Source: Sisyra terminalis
Taxonomy: Eukaryota; Arthropoda; Insecta; Neuroptera; Sisyridae
Reading direction: 5' to 3'
Assembly (NCBI GenBank): GCA_958496175.1
Contig: OY292278.1
Coordinates: 14,446,001-14,510,000, forward strand
Length of the DNA: 64,000 nt
Shown here: piece by piece, positions 1-10,173 of the stretch
How the letters are laid out: every line of letters begins with the position of its first letter
Position numbering within the stretch: position 1 is the first letter of the stretch
Translations under genes and position numbers: made by a program
The notes under the pieces: model-generated
Databases searched by the model: none
Told to the model about the DNA's origin: nothing
Seen by the model: only the letters and a program-made list of their open reading frames with translations

Positions 1-2179
1 AAAGTTACCTTTTCCTGGATGAAAAACGTGCTACAAAAATTGTTGTATCCAAACGAAAAATTCTTAAAAATTTTCATTAAAAAGGATAATAATAGTTTTA
101 TAGGTTCCCAGTATTTAGTTTAGTATCATAATTTTTTGTTATATATTTTGTCTCTTTATTTAAATAATATTCAAAGCTCATGCCTTTTCTACCCTACTTT
201 AGATATATCCCTGTTCGTTTTTATATTCCTTACGATTTCCCTTGTTTTGCCCTTATTTATCGGCAAGCAATTCTGGTTTCATTTTTCTGATAAATGTTTA
301 TTTTTTTTTGGCATTTTTTTGTAGTCTTGTCAATGTTTTAACTTTTAGTGTTATTAATCAAAAATTCACCAATTACATTTCGAAAATTTGTCTCTTAAAT
401 TTCACCAAAATTGAGGTTGAAAGAGGCCTTTTTTACAAAAAAAATTTGTCTCTTAAATTTCACCAAAATTGAGGTTGAAAGAGGCCTTTTTTACAAAAAA
501 AAATTATTCCTAACCTATTGCCTTTTGTATTTGGCAACTTTCGCAATTGAATTGGACACATTAACATCAATCAAAAAAAATTTCGAAAAAACAGAATTGT
601 CAGAAAAAAAATATAGCTTTATATAAAATATTTCTGGTATATCTGATTTAACTACATAATGTCACAATAATTCAACGAAATTTTCATAAATTATTGCCAA
701 CTTGGTATGGTAACTGTATTTTTTACATTTAGTACAACATTTTCTTTCCACTTTGCATTGCCTTGACCACCTTGAACTAAAACTCTGCTTTTTTCGCATA
801 TTCAACGCAAAAATCTAATTGATGGAATATTAGAATAATTATGCTTCCACTGTCTCAATATTCTACCAACAAACGACAATTAGTGCATTTTTCTATTCAA
901 CAATTCCACAAATCAATATTAAAATATTCCTATATACTAATCATATAAAATTAATTTCCATATCACATCAATTAAAACTAATATCACATTGAATTTCCTT
1001 CATTTAATTTCCCTTTTTAATTCATATATACGCACATAAAAAAAATTATTCATTATTTCCATTATTTTTTTCATTCATTATTTTTACTTCGATCGTATAT
1101 GCTAATCAAGTCATAAAACTGAAATCACTTACCTAGAATTAAAATGTTGTTATCTGAAATTAGATAATGCTTCTCTCTATTTTTAAGTGCATTTATTTAA
1201 ATTTTATGAAATCGGCTATAAAATGGCCCAAATGAGAGGCCAAATTAACGTTTATTGCGCCATCTTAAAGGATGTTGAAATTACTTTTAATATATTGAAC
1301 AACGTTTTAACAGTAAAAAATAATTTGAATAAAATACCTTGATTGGTATTTTCAGATTTAGACAAATCAACCAAACCGATCATATTGAATGTGTATTTTT
1401 AGAAATTTTTTTTGAACCTTTAAAAGTTATAATCAATTACAATTAGCATATTTTTAAGGGGGGGGGGGTGATATGGTATTTTCTCCTTGTAGGCAGGAAA
1501 AAGGAAAATCTATTACGATATTATTTATAATGCTCTTTGTTTGGTCCATATTTTTTGCTTTTTGGAAAGCTAAGTATAGGGAGATTATCCTATTTGCCGA
1601 AAAATAAAATATAATGTGCTTTATCGACCAAAAGACTTTTGAGCAAAAAAATTACAGAATATCATGGATACAATTCTATCAATTGATCCGATTAAAAAAA
1701 ACGAATGGTTAATCTCTAATTTATAATTTTAATCAGCAGAAGATTTTGTACATGATGGAGAAATTTAAAGTTCATATAATTCCAAGGAATTGAATTTTTA
1801 TCCCCAATCTTATTTAAGACTTTAAAGGATAGTAATTTCTTAGTAGAGCAGAGTACAGTATCGTGGATGAAGAATTTTTCATTGAGGTCCGGTTTTTTTC
1901 AAACGGGGGCTTCTAAAATCCAAATTGACTTTGGGATCCCCAAATTTCTATAAAATGATAGTTATTTATTAAAGAAAAGAAGAAGAAGGGTAACCAATTA
2001 AAATTGAGAAATTTTTGAAATTTCGTAACGAGCACATCTTTTTTTTCTGATAAAATATCACCAATTGCTTTTGCTAAAGTTAAAGTTAATTTAATTTTTT
2101 GATGATTCTTTTCAATAGTTAGTTTATAATTATTTATATTTTCTTTTTTATGAATTTTTAATTTAGAATTTTTCTTATT
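1..2179. other. AT-rich non-coding stretch
   Basis: No recognisable coding exon was found on either strand. The short open frames here are rich in F, L, I, K and N and look like chance frames of AT-rich DNA. The stretch holds a 57-bp tandem duplication (listed separately) and a run of ten G around 1458-1467. Because the next gene to the right lacks its first coding exon, this may be intron of that gene, but nothing in the sequence proves it. Confidence 0.5.
384..497. repeat. 57-bp tandem duplication, two copies
   Basis: Two nearly identical 57-bp units lie head to tail (384-440 and 441-497), each running from an aaaatttgtctc start to a ttttttacaaaa end. The near-identity suggests a recent local duplication. 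Confidence 0.9.
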
Positions 2180-2187
2180 ATATTAAA

Positions 2188-2412
2188 GCCTCATGCGTAC
2201 GTTAGCACACCCACAATATGGCAACGTTGCATTTTCGACTTTGTTTTTAGTTTAATTCACGATTAAATCGGTCCATAATGAAAATTTAGCCACAAAAGAC
2301 AAAATTATATCGTATTAGAATTGAATTAACAAAAGTATCGCGAATTAAATTATAAACAAAATCAAAAATGCAATGTTGTCAGATTGTGGGTATGCTAAAG
2401 TACACTTGAGCC
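2188..2412. mobile_element. 225-bp MITE with 8-bp target duplication
   Basis: The ends are long imperfect inverted repeats of about 75 bp, starting GCCTCATGCG on the left and GGCTCAAGTG on the complementary right. The element is flanked by a perfect 8-bp direct repeat, atattaaa, at 2180-2187 and 2413-2420. An 8-bp target duplication fits hAT- or P-type transposases; no coding capacity remains. A partial relative lies at 4831-4895. Confidence 0.82.
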
Positions 2413-2447
2413 ATATTAAATTGTGTTATTGTGATTTATATTAGCAC

Positions 2448-2488
2448 CTGAAGAAGTCGGGAGATCGATGAAATAAATTGGACAAAAA
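2448..2488 (+). ncRNA. Degenerate hammerhead-like core
   Basis: CTGAAGA is followed by an extra A, a short region able to pair (TCG with CGA), then GAAA. This is the same layout as the better copies further right. It is probably a decayed Penelope-like element end rather than an active ribozyme. Confidence 0.35.
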
Positions 2489-3779
2489 TAAAAAAATTCT
2501 AAAGAAAGGGAACATGAATAAATTATTAACTAGAGTTGAAATCGACAAAGAAATTAACTTCAGTCTTATTTGTAAAATGCATCACTTTATAAACTAAAAT
2601 CAAGAAAAAAATTGTCTAGAATACTTAGAAATTGCGAAAAAGCATAATCCCAAAAGTATTGTGAATTGGAAACCCGAAAAACAAAAATGTGGGAAGAAGG
2701 AAGACTAAATATATTCAAGAAAAAAGGAAGAAGAAGAATTGGCAATTTACACCGGTTGAATTGAAGTCGGAGTTTCTTTGATCTGAAGAAATCGCTGTGG
2801 AATATCAAAAAGAGAAGTTGCTACTTGACAAAAAACCGTAGAAACATTCCTAATTATTTATTGTTTTCCTCAATTTTTTTTTTATTTCAAAAACTTAATA
2901 ACTATTCTCTGTTTCAAAACATAACACCAAATCAAATAAAATACAATTTTCGACTAAACGTTAATTTAATTATCTGATCAAAGATTCAATGTGGAAAAAG
3001 TATTCAAAATCTTTCCAAAAAATAAAAACTCTTAAAATTTCGACGTAATAGCCACGGTTTTTTGGACCAAAAACACTTTGAAAACAAAATTCAAATGATC
3101 AAAAAATTCAAATCAAATTATCTTTGTTTGACTATAAAAATTTGGCAAACTATTGAATTTTAAAAAACAGCTTTTTGATAAAAAATGTTCATCATTATTC
3201 TCTTACTCGTAAACAACCTTTCTGGTTTTCAAATTTGAAGCTTTTAGAGATTTTATTGATCTGATTTATTAACAATTTAAAAGTTATTACCTTTATAACC
3301 GAATCGATAAAAGAATGGTTTGAATATTCAAAACTTCCAAGATTTATTTTCATTCCATCTAAGATTCGAATGCATATAAAGAAAAGTCAGTTTTGATTCT
3401 AATCAATAACAAATTAGGAAATCATCTTGCAATCAATACACAGTTTTATATTACTAAACATTTTAATTAGAGGCAATTAAAGTTTCTCAACGTTTTTCTT
3501 GAAACTTCAGAAGAAATGTTAACAACATTTTTTCCTTTTGATTGAGTTAGATTTGGTCCTCATATTCCAACGGCTATTTTAATAATTTCAGCGTAATAGT
3601 TTTCAGTATTCTTAATATTTTTATTGTTATTGTTGCAAAGATATCAAGCATTATAATACGAATAAATGGACACAAGTTAGACGTAAGATTGAAGGAAACT
3701 ATTGAAATTCTATGAGTTCATGAAACATTGAAAGAAAAGCATCAAAAATAGCGATTTAGGGGTGCTAGAAAAAAATAGT
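2489..3779. other. AT-rich non-coding stretch
   Basis: No exon, RNA gene or repeat was recognised here. Short open frames on the minus strand around 2587-2808 have chance composition. Confidence 0.5.
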
Positions 3780-4420
3780 TTATGGCTTTCACGACCGGTC
3801 TTAATCAAATTACAACTCTTTGTTAAAAAAAATGGCGGTCTTTGGATCGTTAGCCGTGTATTGGTGATATACGTAGATAATATCGAAGGCAAATTTATGC
3901 AATTATTAACAGGTTGAAATCACGATAGTGGAAACCTGCTGATGAAGTTGAGAATTTGGATAGTCTCGTATCTCTCCTGTATCTTTGGGATACATCTGAT
4001 CGAATAGGCAGGGTGCTAAGAAAATGTAATTTTAAATTGGTGTCCAAGTTTGCATCGAAGATACCCTGTATACTCCCTTCTCCAGAAGACAAAATCCTTT
4101 TCTTGGACAAACCTGGAGTATGCATTACATCCTGTTCATCTGGAAAGGTTTATGGTGGCAACATTGGGAAATTTATGATTACACGTCTCAAAAAACATCA
4201 GAAGAATGCCAATTTTGGTCAAACCAACTTCTAAGCTGTGACTGAGGATTATTTGGCTTCTGGACACTATACGATTTAATGAGACAAGAATTCTATGTTC
4301 TTTGCTTGGATTTTTCAAGAGAAAGCACCGAGAAGGAATAGAGATCCATAAAAATCTCAACATCACCAACGGGAATCTTGATCTTGGATTGCATCCAGCC
4401 GGGAAGTCGTTCTTCCGATT
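3780..4420 (+). pseudogene. Penelope-like retroelement remnant with GIY-YIG domain
   Basis: The best part (3956-4234) reads through a DRIGRVL motif, then PGVCITSCSSGKVYGGNIG and a TRLKKHQ motif. This is the C-terminal GIY-YIG endonuclease pattern of Penelope-like elements, usually PGVY-IPCSCGKVYIGETGR and RIKEH. After a frameshift near 4230 the typical downstream block continues with a SGH-like stretch and KRKHREGIEIHKNLN. Further decayed matches, such as a KMAVFGSL-like stretch, occur upstream from about 3830. The family encodes a reverse transcriptase plus endonuclease for retrotransposition; this copy lacks the reverse transcriptase and has stops and frameshifts. Recognition is from family knowledge, not a search. 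Confidence 0.8.
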
Positions 4421-4830
4421 ATTTAGTTGAATACATTGATATGTATATATGGATATACCGTGCATATGGCGTCAAATAGAAATAAAAAAAATCTACTTTG
4501 GTGTACGAAGCGCCGTCTACGTGGGCATGGTTTTTATAGTAACTACAAACAACAATTGGCAATTGAGTGCCGATGATATATACTACCCATTAATGTATAT
4601 AATATTTGATATATGCTATCCATTTATACAGATCAGTGGTTAAATAGCTCTTCAATCAAAAAGGAGAAGGATTATTTCTTCTTTAGTTAGTTAATTCGTT
4701 GGGATTAACTACATCAACGTGGATCAGAACCAATGAAAACTATTTGTGGCGATTTCGAAGTCAAAAATTCAATCCAAATCTTCAGCAATTACAATAAAAA
4801 TCGACTCATGTATTTTTAGGAATATCAATA

Positions 4831-4895
4831 TTTGCAATGTTGCATTTTCAATTTTTTTTTACTTTAATTCGTGAATATATTCGGTCATAATGGTT
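4831..4895. repeat. Partial copy of the 2188-2412 MITE family
   Basis: About 60 bp, from gcaatgttgcattttc to ttcggtcataatgg, match the inner left arm of the MITE at 2188-2412. The termini are not intact here. An inverted pair of ggatcagaaccaatg-like blocks near 4720 and 4895 suggests an older fold-back around it. Confidence 0.5.
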
Positions 4896-5826
4896 CTGAT
4901 CTATGCTGACTTGGATCCATTGGATACCCTTTAGCTTTTCATGTTCCTGACCACCATAAATAAAACAACATATAAGATGGTCTGAAAGGCATTTTAGTAT
5001 TAGTTTTGGAGCATATTATGCCTTTAGATGTGACCTGGAGAATTTGCGAAACGTTGGGGAAACCCAAGGCTTATAAAATACACAGATGGCCTCATTCGCT
5101 ACGTGGTGTATTGAGAAGAAATTCGTATATATGTTCAGACTTTTCAGACATTTCAAAATTCTTCGTATGACGTCATATTTTTTTTTCTAATGGGGCAACC
5201 TGTGTAATTTATAAACCTTGGAGGAAACCATCCATTTCTTGGCTAACGATCCGATAGCCACATTTTTTTCAATAAAGAGTTTTTTTTATTTCAATAATAC
5301 TGAGGAAGCCATTTTTGCTGCTTCTTGTTTGTATAGCGAAGCAATGAAGAATCTAACGACATATTTTGTAGAGACGAGACGAAAAAGATCACTTAACATT
5401 TTTATGAATAATTATTATTATTATTCCAAGTACAAAAACCAAATAGTATGGTAAACCGATTTTGGTGACTTATTTTTATCATTTGGTCTCAAAAAATTTT
5501 AATAAAATTTCTTTTATCATTTACTATCGACTTTAAATATATTTAATCCTGAACGACTTTAAGACCATTAGTTCTTTAAACCAATAAATTAATTTTTATT
5601 CTTCCTGAAGGGTAAATCTCTGACCTACTAGTCATAATACTCCCATTAAAAAACGCTTGTTTTTAAACTACAACTGTATTGGTACTAAATTTTTCAAATT
5701 TTGCCTCTGATGTCAAAAAAATAAATCTTTAATTATGTCGATATAGCAGTTTAATGATGTCAGCCTGCAGTTTTCTCCATTGCATAATGGCTAAATTAAA
5801 ATTTGATTTATATGTTTTTCTTTCAG
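4896..5826. other. Non-coding stretch upstream of the first recognised gene 1 exon
   Basis: An exon for the expected ELOVL N-terminal block (DPRxxxWPLM..P.PT followed by a membrane segment) was looked for and not found. The open frame at 5218-5454 does not resemble it. The 3' end serves as the acceptor tract (tttctttcag) for the exon starting at 5827. Confidence 0.5.
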
Positions 5827-5934
5827 GTTTTGGGTCCAAAATTAATGGAAAACCGAAAGCCGTTCGAACTAAAAAACACTTTAATTGTATATAATTTATT
5901 CCAAGTAATTTTTAGTGCGTGGCTGTTTTATGAG
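5827..5934 (+). CDS. ELOVL gene 1 exon (LGPxLMxxRKPF block)
   Basis: 36 codons, phase 0 at both ends, acceptor tttcag and donor gtacgt. It encodes [16 protein letters not shown] and then a hydrophobic segment ending WLFYE. In gene 2 the same block sits in one larger exon with the N-terminal membrane segment, so gene 1 has an extra intron just before VLGPK. Confidence 0.95.
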
Positions 5935-8900
5935 GTACGTATTTTCCTAAAAAAAATTATTAAGAGTTATAACGTAACCTGGAGTGATTGATTCAGAATC
6001 GATAATATAATATGACAAATTAATAGTTAATCGATTTTTTAATTTAAAATTCAACGACAATTTGACGCAATCGACAGTCAAATCTTCTATATAATTATAA
6101 GTAATTAAGTGTTTATAATTTTCTATAAATTTTTTGTTTTTTTTTTCCTATCTGTAAGAAGTTGACTACAAAATTTGTTCTTCGTGTTTAATTGATTATT
6201 TTTAATTATGATTGAAAAATGATTTTACGCACAATTTTCAAATCGAATTAACAGAGTCTAATGGGCGGCTGGTGGGGTGAATACAGTTTCCGATGTCAGC
6301 CAGTGGATTATTCCAATTCGCCATCAGCGGTTAGAGTAAGTGGCCGTTAATCGAACGTTTTTCTTTACGAAAGAAAAACTTTGATTTTATGTCAAAAAAA
6401 AAAAAATACAACCGAAAAACGGCACTCTCTCGATGGCAAAAAAATATCCTTAAAAGTGATTAGGTAATTTCCAGAAGAAATCTATAAAAAGATGAGAAAT
6501 TCATTTTTTGTATTTAAAATTGGGGTTTGTTTTACTTAAAACAAATATAATTAATGTAAACGGCTAACAGGAAATGACAAAAATAAAAAAAGAACCAACG
6601 AAACCAACTTTGGGATACTATTAACTGCGATTCGGTTAATAGGAAAAGATAGAAGTAAAAACAGGGATAATTTTTTGGTACCCCTGATTTTGGACACGGG
6701 GGCCCAAAAATGATAAAAGAAAAACATTATGGGATAGATGACCTAATAGTGGACATCAAATTACTGCCTAAACGTAGTGATTAATTGTCGTCCTTGTTTT
6801 AAATTTCCTAATAATATTCAGTGATTATGATTATTGATATCATTGTTTATTGATCATATGGATCATTTAAAGAAAATATCTACCTTTTTGATCTAAAAAA
6901 TTTAGATTTATGTTGACTACCTTCTATTGAATGAATAAATTAAAATGAATCAATTATAATTTAAAATGTCAAAAAGTTTTCATTGTCCACTAATGGGTCA
7001 TTTACGTTAATCCAGACGCACCACAAAAGTACATGTTGGGTACAATGACAGACTCAAGAAATTGTCTTAAAAATCTAACTTAAACTCGGGGTTACACTTA
7101 CGATATTAATACATGTGATTAATATTAATTAATTAGGTGAATTAATATAAAAATTATTTTTAAATATATATACTTTATATGTATTATTTAATAAATGCAT
7201 GTGCATCAAACCCCAATTGTATGACTTTGGGGTGAAATGCATATGTGTCGTCACATTCGTTCAGAGCTTGGAACAATTTTGCTTTCAGATAGGCATGGGG
7301 GGTTGGTTTACGGGTTCATACAGTCTCAGTTGTCAACCGGTGGACCATTCCAGAAGTGCTCAAGCCATCCGGGTGAGTATTATATGGATTTATTACGTAA
7401 ACCACCATTTTCCCCCCTCAATTCAATGAAAAAAAGCACACATGAACCGAAAAAGCTCAATTGGCAATTTAACCCCTTCAAATCGGGCATGTGTCACAAA
7501 TGATGGCATGTTTGTAAATTAATTCAAAAATTTCTAACTATAACTGACTTCTTAACTTTATAAAAAATATAAAAGCAATTTTTCATCCTAATGCTATATA
7601 GAAATGGTATGCAATATACGACAATTTTAAAAACTAAAATTTAGTTTTTCACCATTGAGAAAACTATTTTCATTTCCAATCTCAAATTATGAAAGTATTC
7701 AATTATTAAAATTATTGTCCATAGTGGTTACTTCTTAAAAAGGCCAATATTTGTATCACTTACTTTAATCAAATGTGCTATGAAAATACAAAGCTCACTT
7801 GATTGAGTTTTAATTCCTAGTAGGGAATGGAGGGAATTGCTTTTATATTTACTAAACGATTTTCAATTTAAATCGATTTTTTATGTTGTCCATAAGTTTT
7901 AATCAATCTAAACATTTATTTGTTGTAAATATCAAAGTACTATTACACTACTATCTTATAAAATGATTGTGTACAAAAGCTCAAACGGACTGAGCTAAAA
8001 AAACGGTGTTAAAAAACTAACAAAAAATTTGTTAAAAACCGAAATGAACCAAAACGAAAAATACTTTATGACGTATTATTATCTATTTACTTTGATTTTT
8101 ATCCTGGAAATATTGATTTTTTGTACACCTACTATCTCAATTTTTGAATTTGCGACGTAAAATTGAAACAAAATTTCGCCACGAGAGGATGCTTATTTGA
8201 TGGATATTTGTAAGGATTGTTCGTAAGTTATTCCACGTTTTTTTTTTAAATTTTCTTCATTTGGTTAAATTGAATAAAGCTCATTCAAAACAAAAGTGAA
8301 TTTGCCTTTTTTTTGAGCCAAAACTTCCTTTTTTTACCAATAACTTTAACATATGGATGATTTTTATAAGAAGCTTGGCAGCTTTTGGCGTTGTTTGTCA
8401 ACATTTATTCATTTGTTTTTTTTCTTTTGTTTATGAAAACAGATGACTTACGCAGCTTGGTGGTATTACTTTTCGAAGTTCACGGAATTCATGGATACGG
8501 TAAGCTTATTTTTTTTCTCAATTATTTGTAAGAAAATTGATTTATAACGGATTTTTCTTAACTTATATATCTTGTATATCTATTGATCATTGTATATGAC
8601 TCGTTTATTTTGAAAGTAGCGTAAGTCCATTGCAAGGACAGTATATGGTGATTCTTCTTCTTGTAACTAGAACCAAGTATGTTAATTATTTAACTGTTAA
8701 GTTTTCAGAAATTACTGATTTCATTTTAGTTGTAAACAAAATGATAAAACGCCAATTATTCCCTCCTCCTTAGTATCTTATGTTCCTATGATTAAAAATG
8801 ATAATACTATAGGGATTGTTCTTTAAATGGACTTAACTCACTTTCAAAATAAAGGGCGCATATATAAGACTTGTTAACTTTCATGCGAAAGATTTTTAAA

Positions 8901-10149
8901 TCTTATTTTGTTATTCTCAAAAGTAAATTGATATAATTTTTGATTTGCATAAACCTATATTAATCGCCTTGTATACCTACATAGAAGTTCATTAGTTTTG
9001 TTGTAGAATATGCATCAGCAATCATAATTTACTCGATATTTGGGAAAAATTAAATTTTAAGAAAAATAAGTTTTCTGAAACCACATACGTTTGGATGTTA
9101 GATGAGGATATTACAAGAAATTGAAGTTTTTCAGAAATTTTCGCAGTAGATCTCATTCTTTTAGTTGATATTGCAAATGTAACTTTTAATTAAATTAATT
9201 ATAGAGCACTTATTAAAATAAATAAAAATTGAAAATTCTATTTGAACGACGTCTTGAGGAAAATCTGAAGGTCATTGCAAGCGATCTTCGAGCTTAGTCT
9301 TAATTTAAAAATCTTACCGATTATTTCCTCAATAAATTAGAGACATCATAAAATGGATATTTCTCTGATCAAAGGCCAAATTTTTTCAGATTTTCTTTGT
9401 GATTCGAAAGAAAAACAGGCACGTATCAACCTTACATGTGATCCATCACGGTTGCATGCCAATGTCAGTGTGGTTCGGAGTAAAATTCACGCCAGGTATA
9501 CAATCACTTATATCAATAAATCAATCAATATATTTTATAAAGTGTTTTCCTTTATATTTCTTTAAAATATTTTTAGGTGGTCATAGCACCTTCTTTGGCT
9601 TGCTCAACACTTTTGTGCACATCGTCATGTACACGTACTACTTATTAAGCGCACTAGGTCCTCAAATGCAAAGATATCTCTGGTGGAAGAAATACCTCAC
9701 CACTTTCCAAATGGTTTACAAATTAATAAATCTCTAATATTATTATATTGACTTTTCTTTTAATTTTTAGCTACAATTTATTGCCATTATGATCCATGCC
9801 TTCCAGTTACTCTTCATCGACTGTGATTATCCTCGTGCATTTGTTTGGTGGATTGGAATGCACGCTGTTATGTTCTTCTTCCTCTTCAACGACTTCTATA
9901 AACAGTCCTACTCAAAGAAATTACGAAAGGTAAAAAGAAAAATTATATTTCCCTTCACAAATTTTGCCAATTCTCATTCCATTACAGAACGAAGAAGCCA
10001 TAACGAATGGTTCCATTAAACAGCAAAATGGAAGTGTCAAACAAAATGGGAAAATTTCCAACGGCATTGCGTCCAAAGTCGCCGATCATTACGTCAACGG
10101 CAATGCCACAAGTTCGCAACTTCATCAACGATCTACGCACAAACTTTAA
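5827..10149 (+). CDS. ELOVL fatty acid elongase gene 1, 5'-incomplete, with alternative exons
   Basis: Coding exons are 5827-5934, 6255-6335 (3a) or 7289-7372 (3b), 8443-8499, 9390-9495, 9577-9713, 9771-9929 and 9988-10149; all junctions are GT-AG and in phase. The product is a very-long-chain fatty acid elongase. It condenses malonyl-CoA with long acyl-CoA in the ER membrane, the first step of the elongation cycle. Visible motifs are [22 protein letters not shown] or [15 protein letters not shown] (KxxExxDT), the histidine box [17 protein letters not shown] and TTFQMLQ. The tail of about 50 residues is polar, with repeated Asn-Gly pairs, and ends in STHKL without a di-lysine ER signal. About 271 codons are seen with exon 3a. 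Roughly 40-50 N-terminal residues are missing and may lie upstream of the window. Closest in type to insect ELOVL4/ELOVL1-like proteins such as the Drosophila CG31522/CG31523 group. Confidence 0.95.
6255..6335 (+). CDS. ELOVL gene 1 alternative exon 3a
   Basis: 27 codons, phase 0-0, acceptor attaacag and donor gtaagt. It starts [20 protein letters not shown] and ends SAVR. It is the counterpart of gene 2 exon 3 and has the same length. It aligns with exon 3b at 7289, so the two are probably mutually exclusive. Confidence 0.9.
7289..7372 (+). CDS. ELOVL gene 1 alternative exon 3b
   Basis: 28 codons, phase 0-0, acceptor gctttcag and donor gtgagt. It starts [20 protein letters not shown] and ends AQAIR. 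Relative to exon 3a it keeps MGGW, the CQPVD core and the final Arg, but differs at most other places and has one extra residue before YS. It has no stop or frameshift and consensus splice sites, so it looks functional rather than a relic. Confidence 0.88.
8443..8499 (+). CDS. ELOVL gene 1 exon with KxxExxDT motif
   Basis: 19 codons, phase 0-0, acceptor aaaacag and donor gtaagc. It encodes [19 protein letters not shown]. The KxxExxDT motif is conserved in ELOVL enzymes. Confidence 0.95.
8593..8863 (+). mobile_element. MITE in an ELOVL gene 1 intron
   Basis: About 270 bp bounded by inverted repeats of roughly 30 bp: tttattttgaaagtagcg on the left and tcactttcaaaataaa on the right. A second copy in opposite orientation lies at 40951-41211. 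There is no coding capacity and the superfamily was not determined. Confidence 0.8.
9390..9495 (+). CDS. ELOVL gene 1 exon with histidine box
   Basis: 106 nt, ending in phase 1. It encodes [14 protein letters not shown], then the catalytic HxxHH box (HVIHH) and a hydrophobic block ending KFTPG. Acceptor ttttttcag, donor gtatac. Confidence 0.95.
9577..9713 (+). CDS. ELOVL gene 1 exon with NxxxHxxMYxYY motif
   Basis: 137 nt, the same length as gene 2 exon 5. It encodes [20 protein letters not shown] and continues to a [11 protein letters not shown] end. Acceptor atttttag; the donor gtttac is weak but matches the junction seen in gene 2. Confidence 0.95.
9771..9929 (+). CDS. ELOVL gene 1 exon, last membrane segments
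   Basis: 53 codons, phase 0-0. It completes TxxQxxQ across the junction (TTFQM then LQF) and encodes [15 protein letters not shown] and the final hydrophobic segment to KKLRK. The Cys of IDCDYP is the likely disulfide partner of the Cys in exon 3a or 3b, by comparison with human ELOVL7. Confidence 0.95.
9988..10149 (+). CDS. ELOVL gene 1 terminal exon
   Basis: 53 codons plus TAA at 10147-10149, acceptor attacag. It encodes a polar cytosolic tail rich in Asn, Gln, Gly and Ser with several NG pairs (NGS, NGK, NGI, NGN). This part is poorly conserved across the family. Confidence 0.9.
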   Translation, partial: NEEAITNGSIKQQNGSVKQNGKISNGIASKVADHYVNGNATSSQLHQRSTHKL

Positions 10150-10167
10150 CCCACAAGTACTTAAGTA

Positions 10168-10173
10168 ATAAAT
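10168..10173 (+). promoter_or_regulatory. Candidate poly(A) signal, ELOVL gene 1
   Basis: AATAAA lies 19 bases after the stop codon. Another AATAAA near 10375 could serve a longer 3' UTR. Confidence 0.5.

Noticed and set aside
4449..4643. Possible chemoreceptor-like exon (FGVRSAVYVGMVFIV)
   Set aside because: A hydrophobic stretch only; no conserved receptor motif or splice signals, and it directly follows the Penelope-like remnant.
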